Source: Bryoerythrophyllum caledonicum (lineage: Eukaryota > Streptophyta > Bryopsida > Pottiales > Pottiaceae). From it: a stretch of DNA of 64,000 nucleotides. The position numbers and the translations under genes were made by a program. The stretch covers positions 11,782,501 to 11,846,500 of the forward strand of contig OZ020517.1 of NCBI GenBank assembly GCA_963971425.1, read 5' to 3'. The notes below the pieces were generated by a model. It was not told the DNA's origin. It saw only the letters and a list, made by a program, of their open reading frames with translations, and searched no databases. Below are positions 57,850-64,000 of the stretch, one piece after another (positions within the stretch are counted from its first letter, which is position 1; the number at the start of each line of letters is the position of its first letter).

Positions 57850-60800
57850 CTAGTAGAACTTGTAGCCCTTGCCATCAACAACCGTGTTCGCTGCCGCTCT
57901 GATCGTTCCAATGGTCGTAGGCTTAAAATTCAGTGGATCCCAGGCGCTACGCACCTTGGTTACCGTCCACGCCGTGGAAAACAAATGCCCCGCGGTCGAC
58001 AAAGTGGTTCCCGTCACTTCTCCTGCCTCATCACCATATCTACAGCAAAAACCAACGACTACTTCAGCAAACAACCACGCCAAAATTCCCGGTTATCTAT
58101 AAAGTCTTACCGGAAGAGGAAAAGTGGTCAGGTTAGAAAATTTGAAGGTTCAGACTAGACTGATGCTCTCTTTTGAAGAGAAGATCAGCTATGCCAGGGA
58201 GCATTAATCTCATGGTCACTCAAAGCAACATAAAATTCTCTCATAACTGGTCTTCACTAGTTGATGTTCTCTATATCTAAATTTGTACTCCCGAAACCAA
58301 AAGGGAATTATCTATTGTATTTACACATTATTGCGCTACAATATTAGGCCACGAAGAGAGGTTAAAAAACACGTGATAGAGGCTTCAGACTCTATGCAAC
58401 ATGAAGTTATCCCGTAGCAAGTCTTCATTGTTCATGAACTTCCTTAGTCGCTTAGTCCTAGGTTTTGTGCCTACCAGGGAACCGGCTACATTAATCATAG
58501 GATACAATATTAGGCCAAAAAGAGAAGTTAGAGGGAGAGGCTAACTGTAAAAAAACTCGAAGTTCTCCTACAGTTGGTCTTTCACTCTTTGTGAGATTTC
58601 TTTGTCTCGCAGTCCTAGGTTTGTGCTCCCTCGTGCCGAGAGGGAACCAGCTCCACTACAATCTCAGACCAGAAAGAGAGGCAGACTTTACGAATAGCAC
58701 AATTACCTGTGAGCTACAACGTCCTTTGTGAACGCGGAGGCCGTCTTCAGCACATCCTTGCCTGTCTTCTCCACCGCGTCGAACACTTTCGCTGCAAGCA
58801 AGCAATCACCACAGAAACTCATCAAAACGTCGTGCTGAAACCTAAAATTCAGCATGAAAGAAATGGACATGGTCTCTAGTCGACAAGTCAAACCGCAAAT
58901 TTGAGTGCATCTTGTGCACATCAGTAGGGAAGAAAAATGGCAACGTATTAACCCCTTAGAGATTGGCAGCGATTGCGCAAGCTTGTGGTACATAATGTCG
59001 AGATGAAGAGCTCTTTCGTTATCATTGCGCTTGGGGCAATGACGCAGTTAGTGAGGTTACACCGAGACGCGTCAATTGCTGGTTGAAAACTATTTCCAAC
59101 CCCCCTGCGGTGCTCGCAAGAGCGCCCCAGAATTTCTGAAAGGTTGGCCTTAGGCTCCAACCTCCAATTCAATGAATAGAAAACCGGACAGAAAGAATCT
59201 AGTATGCCTCAATCAGGGCACACTGTTGAGTAGATGATCTACTTCAATAAACAACTTATACTGTTCTTCATATAAGTTACATAAACAGGCATGTCCTTCA
59301 TATAAGTTATATAATCAAGCTAGATATAATTGCCGCTACGTTATTACCTCCGCTAACCAAAACGTTCACTGATTGATAACCTTTGCTGACGAGTAACCTC
59401 TGTTGATGTAAAACCTTTGCTACTTTATAACCGCTGATGTGTAACCTCTGCTAAGTCTTAACCCCTACAAAGTTTTTACCAACCCAACCACCGGCGCCAT
59501 ACTCAGCTATAACTTATTCGACGAATGAGTGTATTGACTGTAGTGTACTAAATTTCTAATGCAATTTATCCACCAATGCATGCAAATAAATAATGTACCA
59601 GAAGTGCAATCGAACGACGTTTGATTTGGGCCAAGAAAGAAAAGAAACATACCGAAAGAATCCATGGAAACCATAGCGACTTCGCCAGGCACCAACTGAA
59701 AGATCCTTCTGCCAGCCTCCGATCGCATCAGAGCGCCTGTGAAGAAGCCCGCCACTTTGATGACGCCGTTCAGCATCAGACTCGCCACTTGCTCCGTGGC
59801 TATGGACAAGTTCTTAACCCTGACCAAGCACAGAGCTCTCGCATTTTGTTAGAAAACTTTCTTCGGGAAGGAAATCGGACACGGCTCTCGCACCTTGTTA
59901 GTATTCTCTCTTCCGAGAAGAAATCAGACAATCTAAACAAGCTATGGACAAGCTCATAATCCTAAATAAACACACGGTTCTTCTTATTTTGTTAGCAATC
60001 TTTCTTCCGGGAAGAAATCAAACAACCAAAAAAGTTCTGAACAAGCTCCTAACTCTAAATAAACGCACGGCACTCAGATTTTGCTAGAAATCTTTCTACC
60101 GGAAATAAAAAATCAGACAGCAAGCTAATTAATGAAAACTTCGGAGAAACTGAAATCAGATAACCTAAACAAGTCATGGACATGTTTCTAATTCTAAACA
60201 CACAGCGCTAGCATCTTGTTAGTGATCTCTCTTCCGAAAATCAGACAGCAAGCTAATTGATAAAATCTTCAGAGGAATTGAAGCCACTACCTCTTCAAGT
60301 TGTTGAGAGTCGTCGGGCTAATTGTGCTCGGCTTCCTCGGATTAGGATCGACTTTCTCCTTCACGTACACGCTGCCGTTCTCGAGCTTTGACACAGTTGT
60401 GTCGCGCAACCAGAAGAGGCCTCGGATCAAGTGCCCGGTGCCAGCCGCTAGGGTTTTGGCGACGTCGCTATTGTAGTCGTTTACGTTCGGCGCCATGACC
60501 TCCCAGAACTCCGAGCCTTCCTTCTGCTTCGTGACCTCCAGTTTGTTAATGGTGACGAGGTTTCGCTGCGCGTCCATCGGAGTATAAACCATGCGGCTAT
60601 GGCCGTAAGGTTCCGCGCGGACCAGCTGCGGATTCGAGAATTCGCTGTATTGGTTTAGCACCGCGTCGAGCTCGCGCAGGTGCTCCTCCTGTCCTAGCGC
60701 GGGGAACGTCACTCCATAGCTCAGGACGCTATGGCACCGCGCGGTGTCCGTGTCCATTTCATCGACAGGACGCGGAACGCGGATTGTGAAGAAGTAATGG

Positions 60801-61417
60801 CTGGAGTCCAGCTTCACGGCGGGCTCGTCTTTCGTCAGCGGCCACCGCAAATTGTCTCCGACTCGCACGAACGTGACGATCCCGTTCCCAGCCTCCTCAA
60901 TCAGCACCACCTCAAACTCGCCTTCTCCGAGCAGCGGGCTCTCCTGGTCGTCAACCAGGTGCACCTGCGCGCCGCGCAGGCTCACCAGCACCTCCTCCGT
61001 CGCCTCGGTCACCTCCGCATCCGCTGCATACGACGGCTCCACCTCCGCGCTCGCCATGCTGTAATTGTAAGTGCGCAACCGATTCTCCGACTCGCCGCCA
61101 TAGCCAAACTCGTTGTACCGCGACGGCTCCTCCACATACCGGCTCAGCTGCTCCGCGTAAGTGCTGCACCGGTCGTACGCCGGCGCGAACGCCGCCGGCT
61201 CATACTCCCGGAATCGATCAAACGGCGGAGGCGAGTCCGAGCCCGCCTCCGAATTGGAGCTCCGCGGCGCCTCGTCGTCCCGGCGCTCATACTCCGCCGT
61301 GACGGGCATTGGGAAGCTCTCGTATCCTGCTGCCGAATTGCCATACTCGTAACCATGTCCATGGCTGTACCTGTCGCGATTATCCTCGAACAGGTTGCTG
61401 CCGCTGAACCAGTCCAT
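57850..61417 (-). CDS. Senescence/dehydration-associated protein (ERD7 type)
   Basis: Plant lipid-droplet or membrane-associated stress protein with a senescence domain. Known relatives respond to drought, cold and senescence and bind membrane lipids. Four exons on the minus strand keep phase: 61417-60291, 59819-59653, 58791-58707 and 58039-57850, about 522 residues. Residues 1-~160 are Tyr/Glu/Ser-rich and probably disordered (MDWFSGSNLFEDNRDRYSHG). Residues ~160-235 form the family's beta-rich N-terminal domain (VLVSLRGAQVHLV ... LRWPLTKDEPAVKLDSSHYF). From ~370 the helical senescence domain follows: ATEQVASLMLNGVIKVAGFF, RSEAGRRIFQLVPGEVAMVS, KVFDAVEKTGKDVLKTASAF and EVTGTTLSTAGHLFSTAWTV. 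The last exon ends at TAG; a longer C-terminus is discussed in the entry for 57235-57793. Intron 2 (58792-59652) holds a MITE D-like remnant. Confidence 0.93.
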
Positions 61418-61904
61418 CGCAGCTCCAAAAACGCCAACAATTCACATACAATCACAACGAGCGAACACGGTACTCCATGAGCGAGGAGATGAAGTAGCGA
61501 TCCCTATCCACCTGATGGGAAGCGCTCGAAGCGGCGCCAAATGGCGATCGGCGACTGTTGATGGCATCGACACAACCTTTTCACCAGTATTATTGTCGAA
61601 GCACAGATTCCACGACACGGCACTTATTCCGCCGCGAGCTAGCGGCCGAGATAGCGAGCGCTGTAAAGGGTGGCCGTAAATTTGACGAGTTCAAGGGGGA
61701 GAGGCCTGCCAAACTTGGTGCCCGGGATCGGGTTCCAGGTGGTGGTGCATCCCGACGCGCGGACCAAGTCATTTCGTCGCGTCTGCTCCCTTTCAATAAT
61801 GACCGTAGAACCCCCCACAACAGTTCGTGCACTCCCTTTTCAATTTTGGGCGGTTCCTATGGTGTCTATTTTGCTCATGTTTTTGACATTTTTCTACCAA
61901 GATG
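61418..61904. promoter_or_regulatory. Probable promoter and leader of the senescence gene
   Basis: The 490 bp before the start codon are GC-richer than the sequence beyond and end at repeat C copy 3. Open frames here on both strands look like chance. I cannot place a TATA box with confidence. Confidence 0.35.
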
Positions 61905-62165
61905 CAGCATATCCTATGCGTTGGTCGGGTTCGTACATAATTAATTCAAAATGGAGGGTGTTCAAAGTTTTTGGAAAATATAAAATATTTGTCTAAGGTA
62001 ATACCCATGCCAAGGTCATACCCTTGTAATACCTAGGCGAGACTTATGTAATACCTAGGCAATTTTTATGTAATCCTAGGTGATACCCATTGTGTCCAAA
62101 CCATTGTGTTAAAAAAGTATTAGATGGTTCGTATAGGGGGTGTTCAAACTAGACCACTACGTACG
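61905..62165 (-). repeat. Dispersed repeat family C, copy 3 (inverted)
   Basis: This matches 2545-2775 in the opposite direction: GCGTTGGTCGGGTTCGTAC at the left, TTGTCTAAGG, repeated TGTAATACCTAGG segments, and a right end with GGTTCGTATAGGGGGTG and GTTCAAACTAG. Non-coding. Confidence 0.65.
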
Positions 62166-64000
62166 GTAAACTAGCTTCATGATTTTTTAATTTTTTCTTT
62201 CGTATTGGACTTCTAGAGAGAAGTTATGCTATTAATTGAATTGTGATCCATATTTAATTTATTTTTTTAAATTACAAATTTTTATTTTATTACTATATTT
62301 AAGATTCTTGCTAATTTCAAAAAATGTGCATCAAAAAGAAGATCTTGAATGCAACAAATACCTCATAATTGGTGGAAGACATAATGTATACCAAGATGAA
62401 TCAATGACATTGTTGATGATATGATGGAAGATAAACATGGTGTTGTCTAATATAAGAGATGTGGTCCAACTTTCATGGTTGAAGTAGAAGTATAAATCAT
62501 TTTTGGGAGAATATTATAAATTTAATGTGAAGATTTCAATATAATGAATCCTTCATCTTTGCTCACGGTTGTGTATACATTGCATAAAGAACATGCTACC
62601 AAAAGTAATAAATCTATTTCAGAGTTTTAAAACTTGACTCCAAATTATGCATTTTGGGAATTGTTTACAAGTGGACTTGTTCAAGTTGAAGAATTTGAAT
62701 GGTGGTTAGTCAATTTCCAATGGAATGGTTGAAACCTAGAAAATATCATCATTTGCAAACATTCCAAAATTGTTTGAGATTAGTTTTCTATTATATCATA
62801 TCTTCTATAGGGAACATGTGATTATGGTATCCTTGGGTCTCAAGCGATTCATAATGATGGAGTTTCATTGTTTACAAATAGAGTCCTTGCCGTCTCCCAT
62901 GGAGCACAGCTAGTTCCCAATTAAACCTTTAACTTTGGATGCTAAATTGGGCATCAATGCCTAACCACAAGGTTATCTGATCAAACCACTTGTAGAAAAA
63001 AAAACCATGGCCAGATTTGAAATCTGTTCAGTAAGATTGCTGGTGTTGAGTGCATTATGCGCTCCGCAAATTTTGAGCCCAATCAGCCGGTTCATCATAG
63101 AAGAGCGAGCACATGTATACTTGGATTAGCGTAGAATATGTGCTCGCCAATCTTTTGCAACAAGAATCAAGCGCGTGTCATTTCTTTCAATCGTTTTGGA
63201 TGACGGATTCCATTTGGCACACACCTTGACGCATGAGTACGCACGGGGATTACGTGACAATAATGCATGATGTGGCTCTCTATTGACTGGAATGGCAAGG
63301 CTAAGGTTTAGATGAACCCGGGTGGTTGAACCTTGCTCGCTGGAGGTCTATCTTGTTTCAGTCATCAAGGATAAAGTTTTACGCTAACTATTGAATCTCA
63401 ACTATCAATTATTGAAGCTAATCTAATATCGTTGCATTTTAGTTCTAATCCAATATAAAGAGTTTGGCCCACATCAATGGTAAGAGGATTGCCCACATCA
63501 ATGGTATGAGTATTGTCCACATCAACAATGAAAAACCAAATTGACACAAACTCATAGCTAATACACATTCACTGTCCTTCGCGGAGGAAGAAGCCGGAAC
63601 CCTGAGCTTGAAACAACATTCCATCTATGATGGGAATGCCCAACATGTATCCGAGTGCCCACACATGGTTCATCTAAATTTGCCAAAAGTCTTCAACCGT
63701 GACAGGTTGACTCCCTTAATCACATCGTCCACATGGCTCTTCATAAGCATGGCCACTGTTGCCCACGAAGGCCATTGTTGTCTCCATTGCTAGTATCACA
63801 ATTTGTGCAGAAAAGTTCAGCAAATCTCTACAACATGCATAATAGAGACACTTGTATGATAAGTTCCCATCTCAATAACCGAGCACGATGGCTACAAATA
63901 AAAAACTATATCGGGAAATGAACTATATTTCTTTCACAATTTTGCCCTTGTCCTCTGACATCTATCCCACATAGATTGAAGGCCTTCTAATGCCTAACTC
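62166..64000. other. AT-rich gene-free interval with small repeats
   Basis: No supportable gene. Two small structures are visible. The first is a perfect inverted repeat, GCGAGCACAT at 63105-63114 and ATGTGCTCGC at 63138-63147 (23 nt loop). The second is a 24 bp unit repeated nearly three times from 63467 (GCCCACATCAATGGTA-type). Confidence 0.55.

Noticed and set aside
60731-61480. 249-codon plus-strand frame
   Set aside because: Antisense to exon 1 of the senescence gene; Arg-rich product typical of a shadow frame.

Overview
The window is nuclear DNA of a green plant, most likely a non-seed plant (bryophyte, lycophyte, fern or close streptophyte relative). The evidence is a chloroplast WCRKC thioredoxin-like protein, a plastid TerC homologue, a plant senescence-domain (ERD7-type) protein and a 14-3-3 protein, all but one split by GT-AG introns, in an AT-rich, transposon-dense background. 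The clade is an inference; no rRNA, organelle or lineage-marker sequence is present.

Layout. 1-1065: the 3' part of an unrecognised acidic protein with an in-frame TAG. 3256-5176 (+): 14-3-3, six exons. 7-28 kb: a repeat field with TIR elements, a 0.9 kb TTAA-flanked family in three copies, a tRNA-headed SINE family, a broken hAT transposase (11.0-13.4 kb, -) and a broken pogo/DDE-type transposase (21.3-23.1 kb, +). 29258-30734 (+): chloroplast thioredoxin-like protein with an 18-nt microexon. 31574-32839 (-): intronless UBL-UBL-RING protein, tail-to-tail with the thioredoxin gene. 36313-40366 (+): TerC, 15 exons. About 42.7-56.16 kb (+): a very large non-LTR retrotransposon. 57850-61417 (-): ERD7-type senescence protein, four exons. 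The rest, to 64000, is AT-rich with short repeats.

The element at 42.7-56.2 kb is the most unusual object. Its parts in order are: three ~310 bp tandem units; a basic 308-codon ORF containing two consensus GTAAGT...AG intron-like segments; an ORF1 with an RRM-like region and a C-terminal helical region; then a broken ORF2. ORF2 encodes a 2A-like ribosome-skipping motif (GDIETNPGP), an AP-type endonuclease, a YADD reverse transcriptase, an RNase H with its D-E-D-D residues, a CCHC knuckle, and a region resembling the restriction-like endonuclease of R2-type elements. Two endonuclease types plus a 2A-like motif in a plant LINE is, as far as I can tell, not standard. A second, decayed 2A-like motif lies 258 bp upstream of the first. 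The copy carries at least two stops and four frame changes, so it is probably not active itself.

The host genes are housekeeping or plastid functions and do not form a common pathway. Exon boundaries were placed by hand from GT/AG sites, reading phase and family similarity, and can be wrong by a base or two. Limits of repeats are approximate unless a target-site duplication is named.
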